39,893 nucleotides of DNA from contig NZ_CAJAXH010000207.1 in assembly GCF_903946935.1 (NCBI RefSeq), positions 1 to 39,893 on the forward strand, given 5' to 3'. The notes beneath the pieces were generated by a model, which was given only the letters and a program-made list of their open reading frames with translations, did no database searches and was not told the origin of the DNA. Source of the DNA: an uncultured Thiodictyon sp. GTDB taxonomy: Bacteria; Pseudomonadota; Gammaproteobacteria; Chromatiales; Chromatiaceae. Positions 17,587-24,731 of the stretch are shown here, piece after piece. A program made the position numbers and the translations under genes. How positions within the stretch are numbered: position 1 is the stretch's first letter; the number at the start of each line of letters is the position of its first letter.

Positions 17587-18446
17587 GTATCTAACCTGGC
17601 GCTGATCTGATCCAACAGGTTGCTGAACAGTGGCCGGTATTCCGGCACGGTCTCCACCAGACTGTGACCGCGGGCGATGGCCTCGGCAATCTCGCGCTGC
17701 ATCGGGATGCGCAACAGAATCGGCAGCGCGTTTTCGGCACAGTAGGCGCCGACGCTGTCGTCGCCGATGCCGTCACGGTTGATCACCACCCCGGCCGGCA
17801 GACCCAACTGCCCCGCGATGGCGGCCACCTGTTTCAGGTCGTGTAGACCAAAGGGGGTCGGTTCAGTCACCAGCAACACAAAGTCCGCACCGCGCATGGT
17901 CTCCACTACCGGGCAGGAGGCCCCGGGTGGGGCGTCGCGGATTTCGATGTCCGGGGCCGCAGTGACGTCGGTGGCGGACCACTCCTTGAGTTCGCGCAGG
18001 ATCGGCACGGCCATCGGTTGGCCGACGTCCATCACGCCCTGGGCAAAGACGATGCCTTCCGGGGTGACTCCGCTGTCGAGTGCGCCCGAGACGGCGAGCC
18101 GCTCGCTGATGGCCTGTTCCGGACAGACCAGAGTGCAACTGCCGCAGCCGTGGCAGAGTTCGGGGAAGATCAGCGCCTTCTTGCCGACGATGGCGATGGC
18201 GTTAAATTGGCACACCCGCGCGCACTTGCCGCAATAGGTACACTGCTGCGCGTCGATCTGCGGGATGAGGATGCCGACCTCGCGGTGGGTGTCAAAGGCC
18301 GGGTGTAGAAACAAGGCGGCATTGGGCGCTTCCACATCGCAATCGCGAAAGCATACGGTATGCTGCTGCGCGGCAACCAGTGCCAGACTGGTGGCCACGG
18401 TGGTCTTGCCGGTGCCACCCTTGCCGCTGGCGACGACGATGCGCAT
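17583..18446 (-). CDS. P-loop ATPase with inserted 2[4Fe-4S] ferredoxin domain, 1
   Basis: 287 residues and paralogous to the next gene: Walker A VASGKGGTGKTTVATSLALV, ferredoxin motifs CTYCGKCARVCQFNA and CHGCGSCTLVCPEQA, then IRDAPPGASCPVVETMRGAD and VTEPTPFGLHDLKQVA. Both paralogues keep the PPG-x-x-CPV element whose cysteine faces the nucleotide site, so both are probably active and may form a heterodimer. The gene starts 5 bases after a NifX-like gene and overlaps the second ATPase, one transcript from the PadR promoter. The client cluster or metal is unknown. Confidence 0.9.
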   Translation of the reverse strand: MRIVVASGKGGTGKTTVATSLALVAAQQHTVCFRDCDVEAPNAALFLHPAFDTHREVGILIPQIDAQQCTYCGKCARVCQFNAIAIVGKKALIFPELCHGCGSCTLVCPEQAISERLAVSGALDSGVTPEGIVFAQGVMDVGQPMAVPILRELKEWSATDVTAAPDIEIRDAPPGASCPVVETMRGADFVLLVTEPTPFGLHDLKQVAAIAGQLGLPAGVVINRDGIGDDSVGAYCAENALPILLRIPMQREIAEAIARGHSLVETVPEYRPLFSNLLDQISARLDT

Positions 18447-18451
18447 TGGCG

Positions 18452-18823
18452 TCAGGCCCCGTGATGGCCGTTGTGGCTGGCGGCGCCGGCCTGGGTCAAT
18501 TGCCCCGCCTTGAACAGTGCCACAACCTCGGCGACGCTGTGTGCGTCATTGGCCGGCGCGAGCATGCGTGCGATGCCCGCGGCGGAGAGTGTGTCATAGG
18601 CCTTGGGCCCGTAGGCACCACTGACCACCGCCTGGGCGCCGAGTGTGGCGACGAATTGCGCCGCCTGCACGCCGGCCCCGCCGGCCGCCGCCAGCGCGGG
18701 GTTGGCATGGGTCGTCCAGATGCCGGTCTCCGAGTCCACCAGGCAAAAGGCGGCGGCGCGACCGAAGCGTGCGTCAAAGGGTGAGTCGAGGGTCGTGCCG
18801 GAGGAGGAAATAGCGAGTTTCAT
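18452..18823 (-). CDS. NifX/NafY-like protein 2
   Basis: 123 residues from ATG 18823, preceded by GAGG-rich sequence. MKLAISSSGTTLDSPFDARF then GRAAAFCLVDSETG is the same fold start as the 16281-16664 protein; VVSGAYGPKAYDTLSAAGI corresponds to its GGMGG loop. The C-terminal end, SHNGHHGA, is again His-containing. One NifX-like protein on each side of the two P-loop ATPases suggests paired scaffold and carrier roles. Sequence identity between the two is low, so they are not a recent duplication. Confidence 0.85.
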   Translation of the reverse strand: MKLAISSSGTTLDSPFDARFGRAAAFCLVDSETGIWTTHANPALAAAGGAGVQAAQFVATLGAQAVVSGAYGPKAYDTLSAAGIARMLAPANDAHSVAEVVALFKAGQLTQAGAASHNGHHGA

Positions 18824-18894
18824 GATCGATGATCTCGGTGAGTGAGAAGGCGAGCGGCGCGGGGCGATCAAGTCATGATCGCCCCCGGCCTGCT

Positions 18895-19164
18895 CTAGTG
18901 CTTGTCGAGCGTGTCGAGCCGCGCCGTCAGCCCCTGGATAGCGGCTTGCAGGCTCTTGAGTTGGCTGCCGATCCAGGAGTGATCCTGGCTGGCGCCAAGC
19001 GCTGGGAGCGGCGCCGTTGTACCGCGGCCGAGTCCACGACCACGACCGCCACCTAAGCCGCGACCGCCGGGGCGCCCAGCGCCTCCCTGACCCGCGCAGC
19101 GTCCGGCATTGCGTCCCGCGTTTGTACCTTGTCCAGTGGGTCCGGTACCGTCTTTATATGGCAT
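18895..19164 (-). CDS. Gly-rich DUF5320-like small protein
   Basis: 89 residues. The first 50 are Gly/Arg-rich (MPYKDGTGPTGQGTNAGRN; GGRGLGGGRGRGLGRG) with one cysteine in RCAGQGG. The last 30 form an amphipathic helix, IGSQLKSLQAAIQGLTARLD, probably a coiled coil. This matches the DUF5320 family, which habitually accompanies NifX-like proteins and Mrp/NBP35 ATPases. It lies between the PadR gene and a NifX-like gene. The function is unknown. Confidence 0.8.
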   Translation of the reverse strand: MPYKDGTGPTGQGTNAGRNAGRCAGQGGAGRPGGRGLGGGRGRGLGRGTTAPLPALGASQDHSWIGSQLKSLQAAIQGLTARLDTLDKH

Positions 19165-19193
19165 GATCTTTACCTCTCAGAGGTCTTGCTGTT

Positions 19194-19577
19194 TCAATCG
19201 CTCTTGTTGACGGTGTCATAAGCCGCCTCAAGCGTTTCGATGTGCCTGCGCCGTTGCCGCAGCAATTGCATCCAGTCGTTCAGGCGGGCCTCGCCCTCGG
19301 CGGTGATGGTATACACCCGCCGCTTGGGACCAAGACTGTTCTCGTCCCAGGCGCTACTCACCAGTTGCGCCGCTTCCAGGTCACGCAGCACCCGGTAGAG
19401 GATGCTGATGTCCATCTGCCCAGCCTCGAAGCCGAACTCAGTGAGGCCGCTCATCAGGCTATAGCCGTAACCCGGCTCGCGGTGCAACAGCACCAGCAGA
19501 CAGGATTGCAGGAAGAACATCTTGCGCTGCCCGCCGCCGCGGCCTCGCCCAGGTCCGGGACCAAGTCCACCAGGCAT
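19194..19577 (-). CDS. PadR-family transcriptional regulator
   Basis: 127 residues. A Gly-rich N-terminus (MPGGLGPGPGRGRGGGQRK), similar in style to the DUF5320 protein, leads to the winged helix: LQSCLLVLLHREPGYGYSLM, MDISILYRVLRDLEAAQLVS, and wing KRRVYTITAEGEARLNDW. PadR proteins usually repress the operon they head. Here it is the first gene of the PadR-DUF5320-NifX-ATPase-ATPase-NifX run and has a near-consensus promoter just upstream overlapping repeated TAGAC motifs, a likely self-operator. The ligand is not predictable. Confidence 0.9.
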   Translation of the reverse strand: MPGGLGPGPGRGRGGGQRKMFFLQSCLLVLLHREPGYGYSLMSGLTEFGFEAGQMDISILYRVLRDLEAAQLVSSAWDENSLGPKRRVYTITAEGEARLNDWMQLLRQRRRHIETLEAAYDTVNKSD

Positions 19578-19608
19578 GTAACTTACTCGTGATTTCTAAC
19601 GAGTCTCT

Positions 19609-19637
19609 AGGATAGCAATCTATAGACCGAATGTCAA
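19609..19637 (-). promoter_or_regulatory. Sigma70-type promoter of the PadR operon
   Basis: On the minus strand TTGACA (19637-19632), a 17-base spacer and TATCCT (19614-19609) precede the PadR start by 32 bases. The -35 is perfect. The motif TAGAC appears twice on the plus strand around it (within TATAGAC and AATAGAC), possibly a PadR binding site covering the -35 and spacer. Confidence 0.7.
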
Positions 19638-19893
19638 TAGACTATTTCCTGGGGCGGTCCTGCCCGGTTCTGCCAACGCCTGTGGAGACAATGTCCCGGG
19701 GAGGAGGCGTAACCACTGCGTGCATGTAGTTTATGTCGGCGTAATCCTGAGAGACAGTGTAGGGAGTTCGCTCGCGGTACGTCGTTGCGAATTGCTGGCC
19801 GGCGCCCGGGGATCGTGTGAATCTTTTGCGTACGTGGACTGGTATTTCTGCAAGCAGCCGCCCTGATCCACCGGGCCCCGGCCTGATTGAGAA
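19638..19893. other. Intergenic stretch without a recognised feature
   Basis: Between the PadR promoter and the hairpin after the CoA-binding gene I see no coding frame, repeat from the other families, or clear binding site. Confidence 0.5.
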
Positions 19894-19916
19894 GCCCCGG
19901 CCCGGTTGGCCGGGGC
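19894..19916 (-). terminator. GC-rich hairpin after the CoA-binding protein gene
   Basis: GCCCCGGCC and GGCCGGGGC form a perfect 9-bp stem with a 5-base loop, 8 bases past the minus-strand stop at 19925. The following minus-strand bases are TTCTC, only weakly T-rich. Confidence 0.5.
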
Positions 19917-19924
19917 GCTTGGCG

Positions 19925-20362
19925 TCAGTATTTGCCGGCGATCGTCATGATGAACTTATGGATGCTGTGATAGGACAGGCCGGGGTTCAGATACATGACG
20001 GCACAGGTGCCGGTGCGCAGGTTGATGCCCTTCTCCTTGGCCAAGGCGACGGCCTCCGGGGTGTCGTGGGCCATGTGTACCCAGACATCCCTGATCCCGG
20101 CATCCGCAGCGGCGGCGATCCAATCTCTGGTTTCCGCCTTTGGCACCTCGAGGATCACGCCTGCGACAGGAGTCGGTAAGGCGGGGAGGTTGGGGTAAGC
20201 CTTGTCACCGTCGATGAGATTGGTGCTGGGGTCGACCGCATAGGCCAGTTTGCGCATGGCCTTCAACCGGCGATAACTGAGAATCGGGAAGGGTTTGGCC
20301 TGAGAGCGTCCGACGACGGCAAAGCTGTCAAGCGTGAAGAAAGTTTCGTAGTTCGATGTCAT
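19925..20362 (-). CDS. CoA-binding (YccU-like) protein
   Basis: 145 residues with a Rossmann-like CoA-binding fold: SFAVVGRSQAKPFPILSYRR (nucleotide loop), VAGVILEVPKAETRDWIAAA and GIRDVWVHMAHDTPEAVALA, then NLRTGTCAVMYL near the C terminus. It belongs to the CoA_binding_2 group related to the N-terminal domain of succinyl-CoA synthetase alpha, usually a stand-alone soluble protein of unknown physiology. It is 33 bases downstream of the alpha/beta hydrolase gene and probably co-transcribed with it. Confidence 0.85.
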   Translation of the reverse strand: MTSNYETFFTLDSFAVVGRSQAKPFPILSYRRLKAMRKLAYAVDPSTNLIDGDKAYPNLPALPTPVAGVILEVPKAETRDWIAAAADAGIRDVWVHMAHDTPEAVALAKEKGINLRTGTCAVMYLNPGLSYHSIHKFIMTIAGKY

Positions 20363-20395
20363 CAGAGGATGCTCCGTGGTGGTGAATAAGGACAG

Positions 20396-21253
20396 CTATC
20401 TGGCGGGGCAGTGTTGCTCGAGGAACCCCAGAAGCTCGCCGACGTGCTGCTCGATCCGGTCCACCGAATCATGTCCGGCGCCGTCGATCTCCAGCAGGCG
20501 GGCGTGCGGGGCAGGGCAGTTGGTCAGAATCAGGTGCGCATCGTCCACGGCGACCGTCCGGTCGGCCGTGCCATGCACCAGCAAGATGGGGCAGGCGATT
20601 GAGCGAACGGTGTTCATCGGCGCAATCGCCGCGAAGCGATAGCCGATGACCCATTCCACATAGCGGCAGACCAGGCGGATGAGCAGACGCGGGAAGTGCA
20701 GCGGGCGCAGATAGCCGGCGGTCACTTGGGCGGGGTCCGCGAACGCGGCGATACTGATCACCGCCGCAATATCTGCATTACGCGAGGCCTCGAACAAGGC
20801 GGCGCCCGCGCCCACCGAATGACCAAGCACCGCGATGCGATCGGCCAGGTGTGGGTGCTGCGCTTTGAGCCAGAGGATCGCCATCCCGAGGTCCTCGGCG
20901 AAGCGGGGCAGGGATGAAAAGCTGTCCGCATCGCTGCGGCCATGACTGCGCGAATCGCAGAGTAACAGGTTAAAGCCGGCCCGTCGCAGCGGGACGGCCA
21001 GCGGCAACATCAGTTCGGCGTTGCTGCCCCAACCGTGCAGCACCACGATGGTGCAGGTGGCCGCCGGTGCCGGCAGGAGCCAGCCGAACAGCTGACGGCC
21101 GCGTACTGTGGGGATACTGAGCTCTTCAAAGGCCAGGCCGTAATCCGCCGGCGATCCGGTTTCCCGGGTACGGGGCGCACGAAACCCAAGATGGACGCCC
21201 GCCGGAATCAAGGCCAGGGTGATCGCGAAAATAATACTAAAGGTCGCAAACAT
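20396..21253 (-). CDS. Membrane-anchored alpha/beta hydrolase
   Basis: 285 residues. An N-terminal hydrophobic segment (FATFSIIFAITLALIPAG) looks like a signal anchor. The hydrolase domain has VVLHGWGSNAE (oxyanion loop), the nucleophile elbow VLGHSVGAGAA, the acid in LLVHGTADRTVAVDDA and the histidine in EIDGAGHDS, a complete Ser-Asp-His triad. The fold resembles the BAAT/YqiA-like or FrsA-like group of periplasmic-facing esterases. The substrate is not evident. It is divergent from the cytochrome c' gene, with a 116-base intergenic region. Confidence 0.85.
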   Translation of the reverse strand: MFATFSIIFAITLALIPAGVHLGFRAPRTRETGSPADYGLAFEELSIPTVRGRQLFGWLLPAPAATCTIVVLHGWGSNAELMLPLAVPLRRAGFNLLLCDSRSHGRSDADSFSSLPRFAEDLGMAILWLKAQHPHLADRIAVLGHSVGAGAALFEASRNADIAAVISIAAFADPAQVTAGYLRPLHFPRLLIRLVCRYVEWVIGYRFAAIAPMNTVRSIACPILLVHGTADRTVAVDDAHLILTNCPAPHARLLEIDGAGHDSVDRIEQHVGELLGFLEQHCPAR

Positions 21254-21369
21254 GGTGAACTCAAAACGTGGTATCGGAAATGGCGCTGCGGGAGACTGGC
21301 GGTTTCAACCACAACCGGCTATCCTAAGGTCGCCGATTAACCCAATCACACCGAGTATGGAGATCAAGT

Positions 21370-21837
21370 ATGAAATCAATGAGTGTTCAATGCGCGCTTG
21401 GGCTGTTCGCTGTTGCCCTGTCTGGCGCGGCGCTGGCGGCCGATGTCAAACCCGCAGACCAGATCGAGATCCGCCAAGGCGGTTACACGTTTATGAGCTG
21501 GAATATGGGTAAGATCAAGGCCAACCTGGAAGGGGACTTTGATGCGAAACAGGTCGCCGCGGCCGCCAACGTCATTGCGGCGATTGCTAACTCAGGCATG
21601 GGCGCGCTCTATGGTCCGGGTACCGATAAGGACATCGGTGACGTGCATACCAATGTCAAGCCTGAGTTTTTCCAGAAGATGCCGGAGGTCGGCAAGCTTG
21701 CCGGTAACTTCGTCGCCGCGGCTGATCAACTGGCCAAGGTCGCTGCGACCGGCGATGCGGGTGCAGTGAAAACCGCTTTTGGCGATGTGGGTAAGAGCTG
21801 CAAGGCGTGCCACGATCAGTTCCGCGCCAAGGACTGA
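21370..21837 (+). CDS. Cytochrome c'
   Basis: 155 residues with a cleavable signal peptide (CALGLFAVALSGAALAADV). The mature four-helix bundle starts with a QIEIRQGGYTFMSWNMG segment and ends with the single heme site KSCKACHDQFR near the C terminus, as in class II cytochromes c. The residue on the distal face (in the first helix, around FMSW) is the usual position of Leu or Met that keeps the heme five-coordinate. Periplasmic; the family binds NO and may relieve nitrosative stress. A gene for a b561-type membrane cytochrome converges on it, a frequent pairing. Start ATG 21370 follows GGAGAT. Confidence 0.93.
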   Translation: MKSMSVQCALGLFAVALSGAALAADVKPADQIEIRQGGYTFMSWNMGKIKANLEGDFDAKQVAAAANVIAAIANSGMGALYGPGTDKDIGDVHTNVKPEFFQKMPEVGKLAGNFVAAADQLAKVAATGDAGAVKTAFGDVGKSCKACHDQFRAKD

Positions 21838-21847
21838 AGGTAGCAGT

Positions 21848-21873
21848 GCCGCCCATCCGGGCGGCCTTCCTTT
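21848..21873 (+). terminator. Hairpin terminator of cytochrome c' gene
   Basis: GCCGCCC-ATCC-GGGCGGC, a perfect 7-bp stem 10 bases past the stop, followed by CTTCCTTT. It also covers the 3' end of the converging b561 gene, so it may work in both directions. Confidence 0.65.
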
Positions 21874-22558
21874 ACCAAGTGGGTACCGGTGTGATCGGCG
21901 CGGTGGGCAGCAGTCCGCCGGCCGCGATCCAGATTGCCAGGATGGCGATCGTCAGCGCAGCGATCAACGCGAGCCAGCCACCGCCGGTGGCCCCGCGAGC
22001 GTCCGGGCTGGTGGCCAACTTAATCCCGGTGACCATCGGCGTGATGAGATTGTCTTTGTGTAGATGCGTATGGAACAGCACGGCCCCCACATGCAGTGTG
22101 ACCAGTACACCAATGAGCCAAATGGCCTGGTGGTGTAAACCGGTCAACCAGTCGCTCGTGCGCTTGGTCACCAAATCCTGAAGCGGGCCGTTGAACGCGA
22201 TGTCATCGTTGGCGAATAAACCGCTGATGGTCTGAAACAACAAGAGGCCGAGCAGCGCCAGCACCGACAATGCACCAAGCGGATTGTGCCCCATTCCCTG
22301 CCAACCTCCGCGCAGATAGGTCAGCATTGTCTTGGGACCGGGCACGAACTGGACGAAGCGTGCATAGGTCGAGCCGACCAGGCCCCACACCAAGCGAAAG
22401 GTCAGTAGGCCGAGAATCAGCAGCCCCAAGCGGCCATGCCAAACCATCGCATTCCCGCCCGTCAGTCCAGTGACAAAGGCGGCTGTCACCAACGCCGCGA
22501 GTAGCCAGTGAAATAGACGGGTCGGCAAATCCCACAGTCGAATCAATTGTTGCTGCAT
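21872..22558 (-). CDS. Cytochrome b561-type membrane protein
   Basis: 228 residues from ATG 22558. RLWDLPTRLFHWLLAALVTA opens the first of four to five membrane helices. Heme-ligand-type histidines occur in LFHW, VWHGRLGL, GLHHQAIW and TLHVGAVLFHTHLH. This is the prokaryotic b561/Ni-Fe-hydrogenase cytochrome b-like fold that oxidises quinol and donates to periplasmic c-type cytochromes. The neighbouring cytochrome c' is the natural partner. It follows the SLAC1 transporter gene by 81 bases on the same strand. Confidence 0.9.
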   Translation of the reverse strand: MQQQLIRLWDLPTRLFHWLLAALVTAAFVTGLTGGNAMVWHGRLGLLILGLLTFRLVWGLVGSTYARFVQFVPGPKTMLTYLRGGWQGMGHNPLGALSVLALLGLLLFQTISGLFANDDIAFNGPLQDLVTKRTSDWLTGLHHQAIWLIGVLVTLHVGAVLFHTHLHKDNLITPMVTGIKLATSPDARGATGGGWLALIAALTIAILAIWIAAGGLLPTAPITPVPTW

Positions 22559-22639
22559 CGTGTTATGAGTCAAGGCATGAGGCTCGTTTAGGGGGCGCCC
22601 CGGCGAGGACCGCGAGTTGGAAGGCCATGGCATTGCGTG

Positions 22640-23611
22640 TTATTGACCAGGCACGCAAATGGCTTGTCGCCAGACCGCGATCCCAGTTCGCACGAGCAGG
22701 AAGGCAACGATCCCGGTCAGCAGGATCAGCAGGCCGAACCCCAGATAGCGGTAGACATCCGCGCCCGTGCGCTCAAACATCACCAGGCTTGCGATACTGA
22801 TCGCCGCCAGCGGGAATGAATACGCCCACCATGAGAGGAAGAACCGCAGCCGCAGGAAGCGGCCGGCCTGGGTGAAGAGCAACAGGGTGAAAAATAGCCC
22901 ACCATAGTAGAGCACCCGGGCGAATGGATCGAGCGTTGGCACCAGATTGCTATAGGCGATGAAGGCCAGCGCCGGGGGGGCGATCAGGATGAACAGCGTC
23001 GGCATCAGGCGCTCGTCAATCGGGTCATGAAACATCACCCGATAGAGGATGATGGTCATCAACATCACCCAGAACAGCAGACCGACGCTGAAGAAGAACC
23101 AGGAGACCTCGACATAGCCCAGTGACGCCCCGACGACCGGCACCAGCACATTACCGACCGCTGGAAAGAACCAGGCTGGATTCATGTGCTGGATCTTAAA
23201 ATGTTCGTGGTGCATCCAGACATTCACGACATAGAGGGTGAAGGCCAGGTGCAAGCCGGTCCCGGCCAGCCACAAACCCTGGGCCAGGTTCGGGACCAGG
23301 GGCAGGAAGGCGATACTGAGCAGGAGCAGGCTGATGGAGATGGTCGGAAAATAATTGAGCTTGACCGGGTGGCGCAGTTCGGCGAGCACGGCCTGGCGAT
23401 AAAGCGCGAGCTTCATTACGTAGCTCAAGGCCAGCACCACAAAGAGCAGGGACGTGGTAACGATCAGCCAGGGGGTGATCTTGAGATCCATGCCCAGGAT
23501 GTGCTGGGCCTTTTCCCAGCCGATAGTCAGCCCCGACATCCCCATCGCCATTGCGAAAAAGGAGATGGGGAAGTGTTCGAGCCGAGGACTGGCGACGATG
23601 GTGTCAGTCAT
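22640..23611 (-). CDS. SLAC1/TDT-family anion transporter
   Basis: 323 residues with ten predicted membrane helices. HFPISFFAMAMGMSGLTIGW is the characteristic first helix of the tellurite-resistance/dicarboxylate transporter (TehA, SLAC1) family, and NPAWFFPAVGNVLVPVVGAS is its central pore motif. Family members conduct small anions or sulfite; which one here is unknown. It starts 23 bases after a 46-residue membrane protein, and a promoter-like block shared with the octaheme cytochrome operon lies upstream, suggesting co-regulation with respiratory genes. Confidence 0.88.
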   Translation of the reverse strand: MTDTIVASPRLEHFPISFFAMAMGMSGLTIGWEKAQHILGMDLKITPWLIVTTSLLFVVLALSYVMKLALYRQAVLAELRHPVKLNYFPTISISLLLLSIAFLPLVPNLAQGLWLAGTGLHLAFTLYVVNVWMHHEHFKIQHMNPAWFFPAVGNVLVPVVGASLGYVEVSWFFFSVGLLFWVMLMTIILYRVMFHDPIDERLMPTLFILIAPPALAFIAYSNLVPTLDPFARVLYYGGLFFTLLLFTQAGRFLRLRFFLSWWAYSFPLAAISIASLVMFERTGADVYRYLGFGLLILLTGIVAFLLVRTGIAVWRQAICVPGQ

Positions 23612-23634
23612 CTGGGGGCTGGCGGGTGCGCCGC

Positions 23635-23775
23635 TCAGTGCAGCGCGAAGTCGGCCGCGAGCAGCAAGGCGCTCAACGCGGTGGCGGCGGCGAGCACCGG
23701 CAGCCAGGGCCAGAGGTGCCTGGAGTGGTGCGGCGCGGGGATGGGTTGATAGAGGGCCAAGGGGTTGCAGTTCAT
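23635..23775 (-). CDS. 46-residue single-span membrane protein
   Basis: MNCNPLALYQPIPAPHHSRH leads into WPWLPVLAAATALSALLLAA, one clear membrane helix, and ends DFALH. The ATG at 23775 has a ribosome site (CGGAG, 7 bases away). It is directly ahead of the SLAC1 gene on the same strand, 23 bases apart, and behind the conserved promoter block. I do not recognise a family. It could be a small accessory subunit of the transporter; inference from position only. Confidence 0.55.
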   Translation of the reverse strand: MNCNPLALYQPIPAPHHSRHLWPWLPVLAAATALSALLLAADFALH

Positions 23776-23856
23776 GGGTAAACTCCGGTGGAGAGGGGCC
23801 GCCGCGACCGCGCCGGTCGCCGGTCTGGGCGTCGGGGCGGGGCGGTTATTCGGATG

Positions 23857-23930
23857 GATTGACGGGAAGTCTACCGGGTCGCCGTGTCGAGGGCATTGAT
23901 AAAAGTCGCAGTCTAGTCCTCGGACATTGT
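23857..23930 (-). promoter_or_regulatory. Conserved promoter-like block, copy 1 (upstream of the SLAC1 operon)
   Basis: About 73 bases that match 26828-26901 at roughly five positions in six. Within it, read on the minus strand, GCGAC-TTTT-ATCAA (23909-23896) resembles a degenerate FNR/Crp-type box with one good half site (ATCAA). TAGACT (23873-23868) lies exactly where a -10 would fall if the box were centred at -41.5. Both features and their spacing are identical in the second copy. Confidence 0.6.
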
Positions 23931-23959
23931 CCGGGCAAACGCTGCACGGATTCCCCTGT

Positions 23960-24001
23960 AACGGCCATGGCGCCGGGCCGCCCACGGGCGCCTTGGCCGT
24001 T
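23960..24001. other. Long GC hairpin downstream of the octaheme/cytochrome b operon
   Basis: AACGGCCATGGCGCC (23960-23974) pairs with 23987-24001, 14 of 15 positions, with a 12-base loop. It lies 80 bases after the cytochrome b stop on the minus strand and before the SLAC1 promoter block. No T-tract, so it is a transcript-end hairpin rather than a classical terminator. Confidence 0.5.
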
Positions 24002-24080
24002 CCCTTTCCCCGGCCATCCCCCGAGGGGGGAGGGAGAATTGGGGCGTGCTCCCGGCGCGACTTTCATCGACGGGTTGGGG

Positions 24081-24731
24081 TCAGCGAATGCGGCTGGGCT
24101 CGTCCTTGACGAGGTAGGCCTCTTCCTCCGGGCTCAGTTCGACCTCGTCGAAGCCAGTGACCATCGGTGCGACATGGTGCAGGAAAGACCCGATGGTCAG
24201 CATATAGACGTGAGTGACCACGAAGGTCAGGATGGCATAGGCGGTGGCGGTGTGGATCAGCGCCACCCGCTCCAGCCAGAGCGCCGCGTCGGGGGTGTCG
24301 CCCCAGGCGAAATAGAGCAGATAGATGATCCCCGAGGCCCAGATGAGCGGAAACAGGACGATCTTCAGCGCCAGGTAGGCGATGGCCTGGAGTGGGTTGT
24401 GTTTGCGCCAATACGCCTTGCGGTAGGGGTGGCGCTCGCCCTTGAAGATTCCATAGGAATAGAAGCGGACCACCTGGCCGAGTCCGGCGGCGGTCGGCAG
24501 GTAGTGCTTCCAGTTGCCGGTGGTGAAGAGCCAGAAGGTGGCCATGACCCACAGGGCCAGGAGCGCTAAGGCGGAGAGGGTGTGCAGGGTCACCGCCTCA
24601 TCGAAGCTCATCCATTGATTGATCCCATGAATGGCGAAACCGCTGACCAGCATAATGACGATGAGTGTTACCTGCGCCCAGTGCCAGAAGCGTTCGAAGA
24701 GGGTATAGATCAGGACTTGGCGCATGCTCAC
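24081..24731 (-). CDS. Membrane cytochrome b subunit of the OTR module
   Basis: About 216 residues, four membrane helices: FERFWHWAQVTLIVIMLVSG, AVTLHTLSALALLALWVMAT, LIWASGIIYLLYF and HTATAYAILTFVVTHVYMLT. Histidines in FWHW, TLHT, IHTA and VTHV fit two b hemes, as in the Ni-Fe-hydrogenase/formate dehydrogenase cytochrome b fold. It would exchange electrons between quinone and the octaheme protein encoded just upstream. The GTG at 24731 overlaps that gene's stop; ATG 24725 is the alternative start. A paralogue with the same FYSYGIF/RYYGYGIF-type segment is at 36053-36703. Confidence 0.88.
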   Translation of the reverse strand: MSMRQVLIYTLFERFWHWAQVTLIVIMLVSGFAIHGINQWMSFDEAVTLHTLSALALLALWVMATFWLFTTGNWKHYLPTAAGLGQVVRFYSYGIFKGERHPYRKAYWRKHNPLQAIAYLALKIVLFPLIWASGIIYLLYFAWGDTPDAALWLERVALIHTATAYAILTFVVTHVYMLTIGSFLHHVAPMVTGFDEVELSPEEEAYLVKDEPSRIR

